From assembly GCA_963669155.1 (NCBI GenBank), contig OZ022583.1:12594359-12658358 (forward strand): DNA of 64,000 nt, read 5' to 3'. Source of the DNA: Arbacia lixula (Eukaryota; Echinodermata; Echinoidea; Arbacioida; Arbaciidae). Numbering within the stretch: the stretch's first letter is position 1; the number at the start of each line of letters is the position of its first letter. Below are positions 45,696 to 56,604 of this stretch, piece after piece. A model generated the notes under the pieces. It saw only the letters and a program-made list of their open reading frames with translations, was not told the origin of the DNA and did no database searches. The translations under genes and the position numbers were made by a program.

Positions 45696-45907
45696 TTCTG
45701 CCCAGCGTCGGATTGCTTTCTGGGTCGGTCAGTAGCACCCCATACAGTCATGCCAGCTAAACGTCATAAGGCCAATCACCGCCAGTCTCTCAGCACCGCG
45801 AATATCTCTCCTGCCACACGGGCACAAGTTCATCCAATCACCGTCACCCCGCAGACGACTTCTTGACTCGGGGTGTCAGCAGAGAGCTTGCCAATGTCAC
45901 CCCAAAC

Positions 45908-45955
45908 ACCCCCCCCCCCCCCACCCCTCCCTACCCCATCCCCTCTCCTCTCCCC
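45908..45955 (-). repeat. Poly-C tract
   Basis: A run of about 15 C, then a CCCACCCCTCCC-rich segment. Quadruplex potential on the minus strand. Confidence 0.8.
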
Positions 45956-47071
45956 CGTTTGATTAAATGCTCAAACCCGAATTTGGGACACACATCCATT
46001 ATGACCGTCGCGTTGTCGGAAAATAGTTAACATTAAGACGGAATTGATTTAATTTTAACCATAATGTGTTCGACAAACTGCTGTGTAGGCTGATTACGTA
46101 AGCAAGGGGTTACCAAATGCACTTTCAGAGTTTCAAGGAAGACTATAGTGGATTTGATGGAGCATTAAAATCATCACATTATCGAAACTATTAAAAGAAA
46201 ATGGTTAGAAATCATTCCGTCTGAGAGAAATTCACACTGTCATCTAAGATAATATGTAAAAGATATGCGATAACATTATAATTCGAACATGCTAGTACTA
46301 ACACACAATAATAATAAAACATACAGGTTCATCAGTCTAAATTCATATGTATTTCGTAGCATGTAGCTTATGAAGGTACGTGACGGGTTCGCTAATGTGA
46401 TATGTCCTTGATCATAATTCAGTTGATCATGTTCAAATTTCACCCTCTTTGCTCGACACAATGAGGCAGTAAAAATACACTTCTAGAGCAGTACAACCAA
46501 CTAAAATCCAATCTGACATACCGACACTGCGATCATCGCCAAATTGGTCATCAGAGGAACCTCATTTACGTTTCTTGGCCCGAGATATCAGAAAGTAGGT
46601 CAGAAAACGCGGGCTCCCCGGGAACAATAATTGATGTTCCGCGCAGACGATAAGTGGCAATCCAGTGTCAAAAATGAGCGCGCTAATGTTTTTCGCCTCG
46701 TCCGATAAACTGCCATAATTCGTATCACAATTCCATTTGTAAACTTGATTCGGTGGGTTCAACCACCTACCAAACGCGTGGAGTATTTCCTTTTTCTCCT
46801 TCTGGGCGGGTCATGAGGTGTGATGGACGACGACGCTTTGACAGGTCATACATTCGAGGAGGTCTTGATCCTATTCAATCTTGAACTATCTGTCAGAGAA
46901 TAGTGAAATGCGATGCGTAAATTGTTACTTCAAACAGGAGATTTACGAGGTGTCGCGTATCAGTAACACAACGTTGACTTTGAACTATGTGACTATCATG
47001 TTCAACGATCAGTGTTAAAATGATGGAATGTAGTCATAAAACATGACGTTGTGAAACGCGTACGCTAGCAG
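45956..47071. other. Unique sequence, no gene called
   Basis: Mostly AT-rich. The CpG-containing stretch 46560-46790 holds a minus-strand frame (46562-46762) with mixed composition that I cannot assign. No splice pair supports it. Confidence 0.3.
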
Positions 47072-47635
47072 CAGTGGCGTAGCCAGGGCCTAGTGATTAA
47101 ACATCGAGGGAGAGCAAAACATGAGCCGATAATCCTTAAGAAAAGTGCAAAGCAATTTTCCATCTGCATTCTTCAATTCCTATGAGTGGAAATGTGAAGC
47201 TGGGGATGAAGAATTTAGAAGCAATCTTAGTTACTATACAGTCCCACTGATCATTATCAACAGTCGTTTGGAAATGATGACATAAATTTACCTTTTTAAT
47301 AGTGACTCCCAAACACAGACACGCAAAACCCCTGGTGCATATACCTCAATGAACTGGTATGATATAAAAGAAATTATGCAAAGTTGGTTTTAAAAGAAAC
47401 GATGCAATTCTTCACCTGTCCATGTATCATTTGATGATATGCAACCTCGTGGTTATTATGATACATCCCCCACTTCTTATTCATGGTATTAGGCAATATT
47501 GATATTTCATTTTTTTAATCATTTATTTTCCTTCTTTCTTTCTTTCTTTCTTTCTTTCTTTGTTTTTTATTCTTCATTTTTTTGTTTTATTTATTTTAGA
47601 GGGGGATACACCCATTTTGCCTTGCCTACGCCATG
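47072..47635. mobile_element. Decayed hAT-like or similar element with CAGTGGCGTAGCC ends
   Basis: Starts CAGTGGCGTAGCCAGGGCC at 47072 and ends with GCCTTGCCTACGCCATG at 47635. The latter is a diverged inverted version preceded by GGGGGATACACCCATTTTG. This start and a G-rich lead into the far end are seen in many invertebrate DNA-transposon remnants, with hAT-type termini beginning CAG. No 8 bp target duplication is evident and no transposase remains. Contains a (CTTT)n run at 47530-47561. Confidence 0.4.
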
Positions 47636-48585
47636 TACACCATTTACCTGTAGCCAAGGATACGTCAACATGTGCGCCACTTAGTGAACGAACGAAGCAA
47701 GTGAGTGATTAATTAATACCTATATCAAAATGGCGTGATGGAACGTGGAGTTAATATGCTTAATAGCAGATTTTATGCACCCGTTCCCCATCCCCTTCTT
47801 TCTCGCCCCCCCCCCCCCCCCGTTATTGCTTTCCCCTACCCCCCCCCCTCCCAATCCATGATATACATACACCTTTTTCCATCTCACTTCCTTTGTTATA
47901 AAGTAAAGGACTGTTTGGTTATTCTTCAAATCGGCAATACCATTATGATGTATTTTGATCTAATTGGAACTATTCCAATGTTATCTATGCCGTCGTATAC
48001 AAAGTCCTCTAAACACTGTCATACTCAATCTCTTATGGAAGATGTCAGTAATAAAATGCATCTACATTGGTGTAAAGACCAATGACTACCTCACTATATA
48101 CCATGATTAAGTCGACTACTTGTATCATCCTTTCAAAAAAAAATATACTTAGTAAAAAAACAAACAATAATAAGTGGTCTGCTAACATATATATAACGGC
48201 GCCACGTTCATAATTACCAGACCACCACAACGATTTTCTCCCTCAGGGGACTTTGCCCAATCTGTGACTGATGTGATGCTCCAATTTGCATCCTTTAAGT
48301 GAAAAGGAAACTGTCCAGCAAACAGATTAAACATCAAACCATGGTCCCGAAAATAATTATTCAAAAACCTTTCTTACTCTATATTTTCTTGTAATGATAA
48401 TGATAATAAGAAATACCTTGCCTTAAAGATTGTCCGTCCCTTTTGCAAGCTTAAAATTTGAAATCGTCTATCACGATCGTAAATTGAAGAAAGTGTGATT
48501 CAAGACCATTTCTAAGAATATAGCATGTTGAAGCTTTCTGTACACCTGGTACATGTAAAAATTTCAGCCGTTAAATTTCAAACCG
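47636..48585. other. Unique sequence with poly-C runs
   Basis: Poly-C runs lie at about 47806-47821 and 47840-47848. Otherwise AT-rich with no gene. Confidence 0.45.
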
Positions 48586-48610
48586 ACTTTTTTCGTACTA
48601 CGAAAAAAGT
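48586..48610. repeat. Perfect 12 bp palindrome with 1 nt centre
   Basis: ACTTTTTTCGTA and TACGAAAAAAGT are exact complements around a single C. On the minus strand the arm reads as stem plus A-run. Too short to assign; could be a hairpin terminus of a decayed element. Confidence 0.8.
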
Positions 48611-48866
48611 ATTAATCTTTGTTACAGTATCTATGTGATTATTATGCATGTGTGAAATGCTAATTGTATGAGTAATTACCAAACTTTGGAGATGATTCCT
48701 TCTGTAGAACATTTTTTTTCATAATGCGTTTTATAATTTAACAAACAGATTAATCAATAAAGCAGATATTTCAACACAAACTGCTAGAAGCCTGAGGTAA
48801 AGACTATTAATCAGACGTTGTTGACGTGCATCATTTGAATTTTACTCTACGTATCAGCTTCAAATT

Positions 48867-49274
48867 ATGAATATACAGCTTGCTAACACTTCTCTATATG
48901 TTTTGCCAAAGTTTCGATGGTTTTGTGGTGATCTGAAAAAGGGACGGACTGTCTTTAAGAGTGTTTTGGTTTTGTATCGTTGTTATTACGTTCTGACTGA
49001 TGAGTGGGGACAGTTCCCTCCAAACTCTGGAAGAAACGACACTGTATCCAAAAATTCAAGGACTCTTCCGGAGGGCCTATTTGTTGAGCCGGGCTTAATC
49101 CGTAGAGCAAAGCCGATGAGAACATTCAGGTTTAGACGAGCTAATCAAACGCCATTTTCCCGATTTGCCCAAGGTTTGAAAGATATGAAAAGAAGCGAAT
49201 CCGTCAGATTAAACGCTTGTCATTGTGAAAACTGGAATGGTATAAGAAATTCCATGGCGAATTTATCACGATAA
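48867..49274 (+). CDS. Unassigned open frame, 135 codons
   Basis: The longest frame in the window that is free of simple repeats. It is mixed in composition, moderately basic, begins MNIQLANTSLYVLPKFRWF, and has a C-terminal half rich in Arg/Phe. I see no signal peptide, domain, splice site or poly-A context that would confirm it. In a 64 kb AT-rich animal sequence a frame of this length is expected by chance. Confidence 0.12.
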   Translation: MNIQLANTSLYVLPKFRWFCGDLKKGRTVFKSVLVLYRCYYVLTDEWGQFPPNSGRNDTVSKNSRTLPEGLFVEPGLIRRAKPMRTFRFRRANQTPFSRFAQGLKDMKRSESVRLNACHCENWNGIRNSMANLSR

Positions 49275-49374
49275 CGTATTACGGGAGACAGGACTTGAAA
49301 AGGCAAGGACAACATGAAGCCGGTGCCTTCTGCGGCTTCAAAGAGAGTTGGACTAACTACTCCAGAGATCTCAG

Positions 49375-49452
49375 TTAACCCTTACATTACCAGGCCGTGG
49401 ATACCACATTGGCTTCAATTCAGCCTTATGATAAAGGTAATGGAAGGATTAA
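49375..49452. mobile_element. TTAA-bounded mini-element, family 2
   Basis: 78 bp with TTAA at both edges: TTAACCCTTACATTACCAGG at the left, CATTGGCTTCAATTCAGCC inside, AAGGTAATGGAAGGATTAA at the right. The left and right ends are inverted versions of each other (CATTACC / GGTAATG). Third copy of the family found at 2631 and 2851. Confidence 0.65.
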
Positions 49453-49596
49453 ATGTTTGCAGAAATTACCCTTCAGAACGTCGCTTTACTTCAAATATGT
49501 CAAAGGGATTTCGATCATGCTTGAATCACCCGCAGTGTCTCTCCATTTGACACGTTTGAAGTTGTTTATCTCAACAAACTGAGAGCCTGTTGAAAT

Positions 49597-49664
49597 GACC
49601 CCCCCCCCCAACACACACACACACAAACACACCCTTTCTTCCTGTATTAAGGGCACTGTGATGT

Positions 49665-49722
<58 letters not shown>
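49597..49722 (+). repeat. Poly-C, CA and (GA)n microsatellite cluster
   Basis: A C run and ACACAC at about 49600-49632, then a 50 bp GA array at 49672-49722 that abuts the SINE remnant. Confidence 0.95.
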
Positions 49723-49725
<3 letters not shown>

Positions 49726-49930
49726 ATTCGCTCTGAGAGGTCCTGGGTTCGAGCCGTCCCGATGGTGTACTCTTGAATAAGATGCTTTGCTCAATCAAGT
49801 TTGTCCCTCTCAAGCCAAGCATTCCACGTGTTGTAAATACGTACTTGGCATGATTCATTCCTGCTCTAATTACATCACTTAGCCCCCAGTGCTGAACTCG
49901 ACCGCTTGGCTAAAGCCTTGGTAACATTTC
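49723..49930 (+). mobile_element. tRNA-derived SINE remnant
   Basis: A pol III B-box-like GGGTTCGAGCC lies at 49744-49754. About 25 nt later comes ACTCTTGAATAAGATGCTTT, then GTAAATACGTACTTGGCATG; both resemble conserved body blocks of SINEs in many aquatic animals. The tRNA-like head is truncated by the adjoining GA repeat, so no A-box is seen. Confidence 0.5.
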
Positions 49931-49974
49931 TGGTGTTTCGAGGTCTGGAAAAATACTGCAATGTCATGTTCTGT

Positions 49975-50068
49975 TTAAATGTTTATGTACCATTAGTAAC
50001 ATTTTGGCACTAGAAGCACGAACAAATTGTACAAAGCTTTATTTTTTCCCCTGGCGTATAAAGAGTTA
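49975..50068. mobile_element. Family 1 mini-element (diverged)
   Basis: 94 bp between TTAA at 49975-49978 and TTAA at 50065-50068. The left part TTTAAATGTTTATGTACCAT matches the copy at 35706. The right end is GGCGTATAAAGAGTTAA. Confidence 0.5.
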
Positions 50069-50564
50069 ATGACTTCAAACAGGTAAGTTTGTTCACTTGT
50101 CAAACGGTATATTAGTTGTAATGAACTTGACCCCTTAACTGACCGCCGACCCAGTAATAGGTCTAATGATCGCTTCGTTTGAACTATACCCTCTATTCTT
50201 TGCCGCTCTGGCTTGAGCGATTGAGCAGACCGATTTGTTTGGGATAACCCCAATAACAATTTCAGCTGATGTTTTTTTTGCAGTATTTGTACTACTTCTT
50301 CTATGTGTGTGATATATAAATTACATGGGATTTTATATCAAAGTCAACTCGGGAGAATACATGTGATATATTGTTGAATTTATTTTTGGACACCCTCGCG
50401 CACAAAATAGTACACGTAGGAAGACCACTTAAATTCACATCGCGTACATCATGTGCATGGCGTCTTGATAACAGATTGAATGAGATGGTGAGAGTGATCA
50501 CAGGGATGGAGAAGATCAAGTGACAGGGACGAGTAAGATGATGCTGAAGAAGATGAAGAAGAAA
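50069..50564. other. Unique sequence, no feature seen
   Basis: AT-rich unique DNA between the mini-element and the GAA tract. Confidence 0.4.
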
Positions 50565-50606
50565 TTGATAAAGGAGAAGAAGAAGAAGAAGAAGAAGAAG
50601 AAGAAG

Positions 50607-50638
<32 letters not shown>

Positions 50639-51178
50639 CAAGAAGAAGAAGAAGAAGAAGAAGAAGAAGAAGAAGAAGAAGAAGAAGAAGAAGAAGAAGG
50701 AGAAGAAGAAGAAGAAGAAGAAGAAGAAGGAGTAGAAGAAAAAGAAGATGCTAAAGAAGAGAAAGAGAAAGGAGAAGAAAATGAAACAGTATAAGGAAGA
50801 TGACGAATAAGAAAGAGATGAAGAATACAAGGAAGGATATGAATGATGGGGAGGAGGAGGAGGAGGAGGAGAAGAAGAAGAAGGAGAAGAAGAAAAAGAA
50901 GATGCTAAAGAAGAGGAAGAGAATTAGGAGAAAAAAATGAAACAGTATGAGGAAGATGATAAATAAGAAAGAGATGAGGAATACAAGGAAGGAGATGAAC
51001 GAGGGGGAGGAGGAGGAGGAAGAGAAGAAGAAGAAGAAGAAGAAGAAGAAGAAGAAGAAGAAGAAGAAGAAGAAGAAGAAGAAGAAGACGAAGAAGAAGA
51101 AAAAGAAGAAGAAGAAGAAGAAGAAGAAGAAGAAGAAGAAGAAGAAGAAGAAGAAGAAGAAGAAGAAGAAGAAGAAAA
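50565..51178 (+). repeat. (GAA)n tract with 154 bp tandem duplication
   Basis: Three (GAA)n runs (about 50576-50735, 50870-50890, 51025-51175) are separated by two copies of a non-simple spacer. GATGCTAAAGAAGAG occurs at 50747 and again at 50901, and AAATGAAACAGTAT, ATAAGAAAGAGATGA and GAATACAAGGAAGGA follow in both. So the array grew by duplication of a 154 bp composite unit. Confidence 0.95.
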
Positions 51179-51399
51179 GCGATGGGGGAGAATATCATTT
51201 ATTTATGGTCATTGATATGGGAAATCTTTTGTCACACATGGGTCCTAACTGCCATCACTAATGCAAGAAACCAGATTAAGCACTCACGGACAAACAAAGC
51301 TTAAATCGGCTCTTTCATGGTAAAACAATTCAGACAGAGGTCTATAGATTACAAAAATACATATTTATTATTTTAATTCACACCTTTACCTACCTGATG
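51179..51399. other. Unique sequence, no feature seen
   Basis: Short AT-rich interval. Confidence 0.4.
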
Positions 51400-51911
51400 T
51401 AGGTGATGGAAGCCGCGAGCAGCTTAGTGACAGTACGGACAAGCCCGGGTCAGGCCCGGGGAGACAAGGGGACTCTATGAGGTCCCGCTGTAGCACCGGG
51501 CTTTACGTATCCGATTTTAAATAGTCGCACTTACGAGGGAGTATCTCCTGCGAATTATTCCAAATGGTTAATCCAGCTAGCATATAATGTAGGTCGGATC
51601 AGCAGCTCTCAGCACATCGAATGACTCAAAACTAAACCGCAACGAGTATCAAGTCATCAACACATCAACATGATCAATGAATATTCCGGAAGTCAACAAC
51701 CGTAGTTGTAAACGCGATGTTCGGTTTCCAAATCGGAATATGAACAAATAAAGCAAATCACGATGATCTCGACTGATTAAAGGACAACACGAAAACTGAT
51801 CCACATCCATAAATGTTGTACAGCGCTGGATGTTACCAAAGTTTCAAGAGACACGACAAAAATCCATCGAAAGAGATGCAAGTAACCCTGGTAACAACGC
51901 CAGTTGAGGTA

Positions 51912-52088
51912 TCAACCGCGGTCTTCCGCGAAGTCCATTCTTGGTTCTACGTACTTCAGGACGGTAAACATCAAGTCTGACTGACCTTTCAGTCCACAGG
52001 GTTCCTCATCAGGTCCAGCGCCGTTTCCCCACACATAAAACGTCATCACGAAATCAAATATCGTAGATAACTTTCCCGCCGTGACGAG
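51912..52088 (-). CDS. Unassigned minus-strand frame, ~58 codons
   Basis: Open from 52088 down to a stop at 51914-51912, with an ATG at 52046. The peptide (MTFYVWGNGAGPDEEPCGL, then a QSDLMFTVLKYVEPRMDFAE-like end) is mixed in composition with no repeats. Too short to classify; it may be a single exon or chance. Confidence 0.15.
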   Translation of the reverse strand, partial: LVTAGKLSTIFDFVMTFYVWGNGAGPDEEPCGLKGQSDLMFTVLKYVEPRMDFAEDRG

Positions 52089-52459
52089 TTATATGCAGAC
52101 GATCCACGAAGGCGATTTTGGGTGTTCGGAGAGGCTCGACAGCGCGCCGGAATGTTGGAGCTATGACAAGGGATCCCTGTGAACTTTCTGGGCTAGTTTA
52201 TGCGGCTTGTTATTTTAGATATAGGTCCCGTGTTGTTATATGCGTCTATTTCTACAAAAATAACAAGGGTTATCCAAATATTTTATAGTAGGAGAAGTTG
52301 TGAAGATCCACGGGAACCGTCCACAAATAAAACAAGGGAACGTGGATTTCAAGTCGCGTGACTGTATTGTACGTGGTTTAATGATCATTGTTTAGCGAAA
52401 GGAAGAACAAAACTTCCGCAGAAAAGCGGAGTAGATTTCTTCGTCATATTGTTATGTGA

Positions 52460-52705
52460 TTAGAGTTTAGTGGAAAAAACAATACGAGCGTGTATGTAGG
52501 CAAAGATAGTTCAATCAAAAATGAGGATCGTCGAAATGAAATGAACCCTTTATGGAGCCAAGATAACACTTCCGACGACAATTCAATTACAATGGAGAGC
52601 AAGGTGTCAAGTGGCGATGAAATAGCCGAAATTGCACCTGTTCTGTCGCATTTGCGGTCAATACCCACACACGACGTCCGGCAGCGTTCGGCCAATTTGG
52701 CGTGA
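52460..52705 (+). CDS. Unassigned plus-strand frame, possible first coding exon
   Basis: Open for 81 codons with the first ATG at 52540-52542 (MNPLWSQDNTSDDNSITMES). It is followed by an acidic/polar stretch and a short hydrophobic patch, ending at a TGA at 52703-52705. The polar, disordered-like composition and CpG-rich third positions resemble real coding sequence more than other frames here. An acceptor-like TTTAG lies at 52466-52470. No domain is recognised. Confidence 0.2.
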   Translation, partial: LEFSGKNNTSVYVGKDSSIKNEDRRNEMNPLWSQDNTSDDNSITMESKVSSGDEIAEIAPVLSHLRSIPTHDVRQRSANLA

Positions 52706-52740
52706 CGCGAGAGTGCGAGACACGCTGAAAACAAAAATAA

Positions 52741-53941
52741 TCCTGAAAAGAATAGGACAGATAATCGAGTCTTTTCCTTTCTTGAATTGTTTTGTGATCA
52801 GTTTTGCGTAGGTTCTTTTTTTTTCAAATGTTTAAAGATGAGGGACGGGCTTAGACAAGCAGCCGATAAAGCCATTCTTATATATCGGATTAAAAGGGAT
52901 CACATACACTAACATTATATTACCTGTGGGTGGGCGACTTAAGACTTAACTAAACTGCAAAGACAGTACTAAGGCTATAGGTTAGTAATCCTAATAACCC
53001 GTTAAGTTCCAGGTCTATGGAATTTGTGTGCACTGTTGTTGTAACAGACATGACAGACGACATAGACAGTGGTACAAACAGAATTAAGGTAAGCTCATCC
53101 TCAAATTATTTGATTTATCAAATAATTCTATACTTATCTCACATTTCTGCAATATCCGCTAATGAAATTACTTATTATCGAGAAAGTAGTGGACTATAAG
53201 TATTGAGAGACTAGTTTGTTAAACGGGGTAGATATTACCACCTTTCACCAAGTTGTCATCACGTGATTATAGCCGCATCGCCAACCATCGTGTCATATCG
53301 ATCTTTACTCAACCTTACCCGTGATACCGATCAGTGCAGGTCTATACAGTATTTGGTAGCATGAATCGATCACAACAGCCATCATCGTTCACAGCTTTTG
53401 TGGTTGACAGTCGCAATAAATGATTTTTAAAGACCTCACGGTAAGTAACCCTACAGTAACTACAATATATTGATTTTGGCAGGGATTGCACTGATGACGA
53501 TTCCGCACGTGATAATAACAGCTGTAATTTGATCATTACAACACATTCAATGAACACACTTTCAAAATGCATATCCTCAATTACAACATACTCAACACTT
53601 AAGCAAATCTTAAGCGACAACGTTGATCCGTCCAAAGGTTTTGGTTAATTGTCATCACATTTTGCAACGGTACATTACGCTGGTACCATGGGTAGCGGAC
53701 CACATCATAGCAGTCACGAGGAACGCCAGCGTGAAGACCGGTAGCAATTAGATACGGTAGCTCCTTGGCTGTACAAGGAGGATGTAAGGATGTATAAGGA
53801 GGATGATGTTAAGTTCTGCTCAGAATCCCAAGTTCTGTCTCTTGTTCGATCAATGTTGAGACAGGATTGCCACCTCGGATGAGATGCGATGAACATAGCA
53901 CTCGTGGAGGGGGTTATACACCAATGTGTGAGCCGGGGATT
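52741..53941. other. Unique sequence, no feature seen
   Basis: AT-rich to 53640, then moderate GC with a short GGAGGATGTAAGGATG repeat at 53778-53808. No gene recognised. Confidence 0.4.
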
Positions 53942-53985
53942 GGCCGGGGACTGGTCGGCGATTGGTCGGCGATTGGTCGGGAGGC
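53942..53985 (+). repeat. 11 bp minisatellite, four units
   Basis: GGCCGGGGACT, GGTCGGCGATT, GGTCGGCGATT, GGTCGGGAGGC in succession. Confidence 0.9.
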
Positions 53986-54057
53986 GAGTGGGGGTCTGAT
54001 GGGGTGGAGGTCCTCTCGAAACGCTTGGGGCGGCGATAACCAAGTTCACGTCTCCCT

Positions 54058-54063
54058 CCCCCT

Positions 54064-54124
<61 letters not shown>

Positions 54125-54160
54125 TTCCCTCTCTTCGCTCTCTCTCTATCTCTCTCTCCA
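54058..54160 (+). repeat. (CT)n microsatellite
   Basis: A CT array of about 50 bp inside a 100 bp pyrimidine tract. Confidence 0.95.
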
Positions 54161-54827
54161 ATGTTTGTTCTTTCTCTGCGTGCGTACAAGTTATGAAAAC
54201 AATGTTGTTGTCGAAAATCATTTCAGACTAAAATATTTCATGGGCAAATGGAAATGATTACAACAAACAGTCTTACGGCAAATCTAGGATTATTTGCGCT
54301 TGTTAAAGACGGAACGGAAGCCCACCCTGTTGGGACAAAATTATTTTAAGCGATGAATATCAGATTATTAGTGGGTCAATGTAAGAGGGTGGGAAGGGAT
54401 GCATCAAGATCCCCTGCTGTTTAGAATCAGCACTGGTTGAAAACAGATTTCATCTCCATTTTACAGCGAACACTGAATCTGAATTTTGAATCCTTGATTG
54501 CCAATTATTTTTTTTTTCAAGAGTAATTCACACAATTCCCAAAGAGAAAGAGTTTATATAGCATATAAAAGGTTAAAGGTAAGGGAAATTAGTGTTCAAG
54601 TTTAGGGTAGTCGTGATCATCATGATAATAGCTGGAATGTCCAGGCCCCACCATAGTTATAACACGAGATGTTGCATATATAGAGCGATCATCGATTCGA
54701 AGGAATAAAGGCATTCACTTGTAACCAAGCACATGCTGTTACTCTGTTCATGCCTGCTCAAGTCAACATCTCTAGTCATTCAAGTCAACACTTTTTAAGA
54801 TGAAAATGTTGTTTTTACTAAGCACTT
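54161..54827. other. AT-rich unique sequence, no feature seen
   Basis: No gene or repeat recognised. Confidence 0.4.
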
Positions 54828-54920
54828 TTAACTCTTTAAGTATCACATGTGCATTTGCTCACGAAGAACATACACATTTTCCAACAAGTGGCAGTTTGTT
54901 TGACACATAAATGTTTTCTT
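54828..54920. mobile_element. Family 1 mini-element (right border lost)
   Basis: Starts TTAACTCTTTAAGTATCAC and contains GTGCATTTGCTCACG, AACATACACATTTTCC and TTTGTTTGACACATAAATG. The last aligns with the family's right end, but the terminal TTAA is mutated. Confidence 0.5.
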
Positions 54921-56411
54921 CAAGCACACTGTTTAAATTCTTGCTCTAATGTTGCCATTAGGTTTTCACAATCGAGAAAAAGGGTCAGCTTAAATAAGAC
55001 TTCCTTGCATGGACTCCTAATATTCTGTTTGTTTTTAGCTTCGTCTTCTTTACAAGGTCTTTTCTAGTTATGAAATGGTCATTTTGTTATGTTTCATTTA
55101 TGAGATGAATCAATTAAGAAAAACTTGAAACTTAACATAATCAGAGGGGGTAGATGAAGCCTATTTTTTCATTTAAATACGTGTATAACATCAAACATGA
55201 AGTTATACAAAAGTATTTCTGTTAAAGGAGTGACGTTACTTTGAATTGGATCAACAAGTAACTTCTAATGACGACAATTCCTGTAACTTCCCTAAAGTTG
55301 AATACCGTCTCTAATCGTTGCGCGATGGAATACGCCGATGTATGATGAACTTACATCTGACTACTGATACGGATACCCTGGCCCCGTCTTTTAAACATTT
55401 ACGACTGGATGCAACTTGACTTGCGATTGATATCAATGGTAGCTGTACATTATAAAGAGGGGATTCAGATCAATCATAACTCTTTATAGGACGGGGGCCC
55501 TGTTTTGCATACGTCACCGATGTGAAACCAGGGAGGTCATGGAGGTAGTCTCACGTCCCTGGTGAAACGATGTATTATTGTCAGATATCGAGGTGAACAC
55601 GTGTTATACCATATATGGAAACAATTTCAAAACAGCAGGCGTACTGTTATTGATAATGACAGGCATATATGAGAAAATAACCAAACTGATAATTCATTTG
55701 AAGACATGTGAGCTGGTTAATCGTTTAACATTACACAAATAAGCACTTTTTGAAACCCCAAACTTAAGAATCCTGCAAGTAATATACTTCCAAATCCCTT
55801 CTTGACTCGACATAACTTTTGGTCTCGCCTGGCTTCCAGGCTGTAAGGCACTTATGATCCCAACTGACAAATAGAGTCTAGTAATCTAAGACTAGTTACT
55901 GTATCATTCTCCCCTTTTCCTAGTCTAGGTTCGAGACGTATTTTACCAAACTCCGGTCTGGCAATTCTCGGCGATCGCGCGATCACTCGATATCGTTGCT
56001 CTGAGTTTCGTCGCGCGCTGTGTATACGAATTCGGGCTGATAAAATACGTCACGATTATATTGCACTTTTTCCCTTTTCAATGTAGAGGTGGGATCATTG
56101 TTTTTTTCCAACTCACTGTGGCATCAAGACAAAAACGATTATGTGTGTATATGCGCGTGTTCATGTGTCATTGAGACTTTTTGCGGGTGGTAATAAACAT
56201 CATCCCCACAGTATGGCGACTGACAGAGAAGGGGTTAATTTGCTTTCATTTCCGAAGCTAAAGCCATTCTCTAAAAACAAGAAAAAAAAAGGGGGGGCGG
56301 GTGTCAAAACTCACATTCAGCAAAAACAGAAGACTGTGAAGAATAAACGGATGGAGAAGGGTAACTCGAACATGCGTAATTCAGACACTGAATCAGAACA
56401 CGTGGAACAGA
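54921..56411. other. Unique sequence, no gene called
   Basis: About 1.5 kb of unique DNA. 55960-56020 is CpG-rich (GGCGATCGCGCGATCACTCG, CGTCGCGCGCTG) and could be a small regulatory island. The frame starting at 56141 runs into the GGA repeat and is not credible. Confidence 0.35.
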
Positions 56412-56604
56412 GGAGGAGGAGGAGGAGGAGGAGGAGAAGGAGGAGGAGGAGGAGGAGGAGGAGGAGGAGGAGGAGGAGGAGGAGGAGGAGGAAGAAGAAG
56501 AGGAGGAGGAGGAGGAGGAGGAGGAGGGGGAAGAGGAGGAGGAGGAGGAGGAGGAGGAGGAGGAGGAGGAGGAGGAGGAGGAGAAGGAGGAGGAAGAGGA
56601 GGAC
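56412..56604 (+). repeat. (GGA)n trinucleotide microsatellite
   Basis: About 60 GGA units with a few GAA interruptions. Frames give poly-Arg, poly-Ser or poly-Pro. Confidence 0.95.

Larger units (their letters stand above)
51400..52740. promoter_or_regulatory. CpG-enriched segment, candidate gene 5' region
   Basis: CpG dinucleotides are more frequent here than in most of the window (GAAGCCGCGAGCAGC, ACACGACGTCCGGCAGCG, GGCGTGACGCGAGAG). Inverted GC-rich words (AAGCCCGG / CCGGGCTTT) lie at 51448-51505. Two opposed open frames (51912-52088 minus, 52460-52705 plus) look protein-like. The arrangement is compatible with a divergent promoter region. No TATA box or transcript evidence. Confidence 0.25.

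Noticed and set aside
11719-51500. A 15-base exact match (CCCGGTGCTACAGCG) between 11719-11733 and the minus strand of 51486-51500
   Set aside because: Several 15-base matches are expected by chance within 64 kb on both strands, and similarity does not extend.
51987-52012. Minus-strand CTGATGAG ... GAAA, reminiscent of a hammerhead ribozyme core as found in Penelope-like elements
   Set aside because: The sequence between the two motifs does not form a stem II and no complementary stem I follows, so the catalytic fold is not supported.
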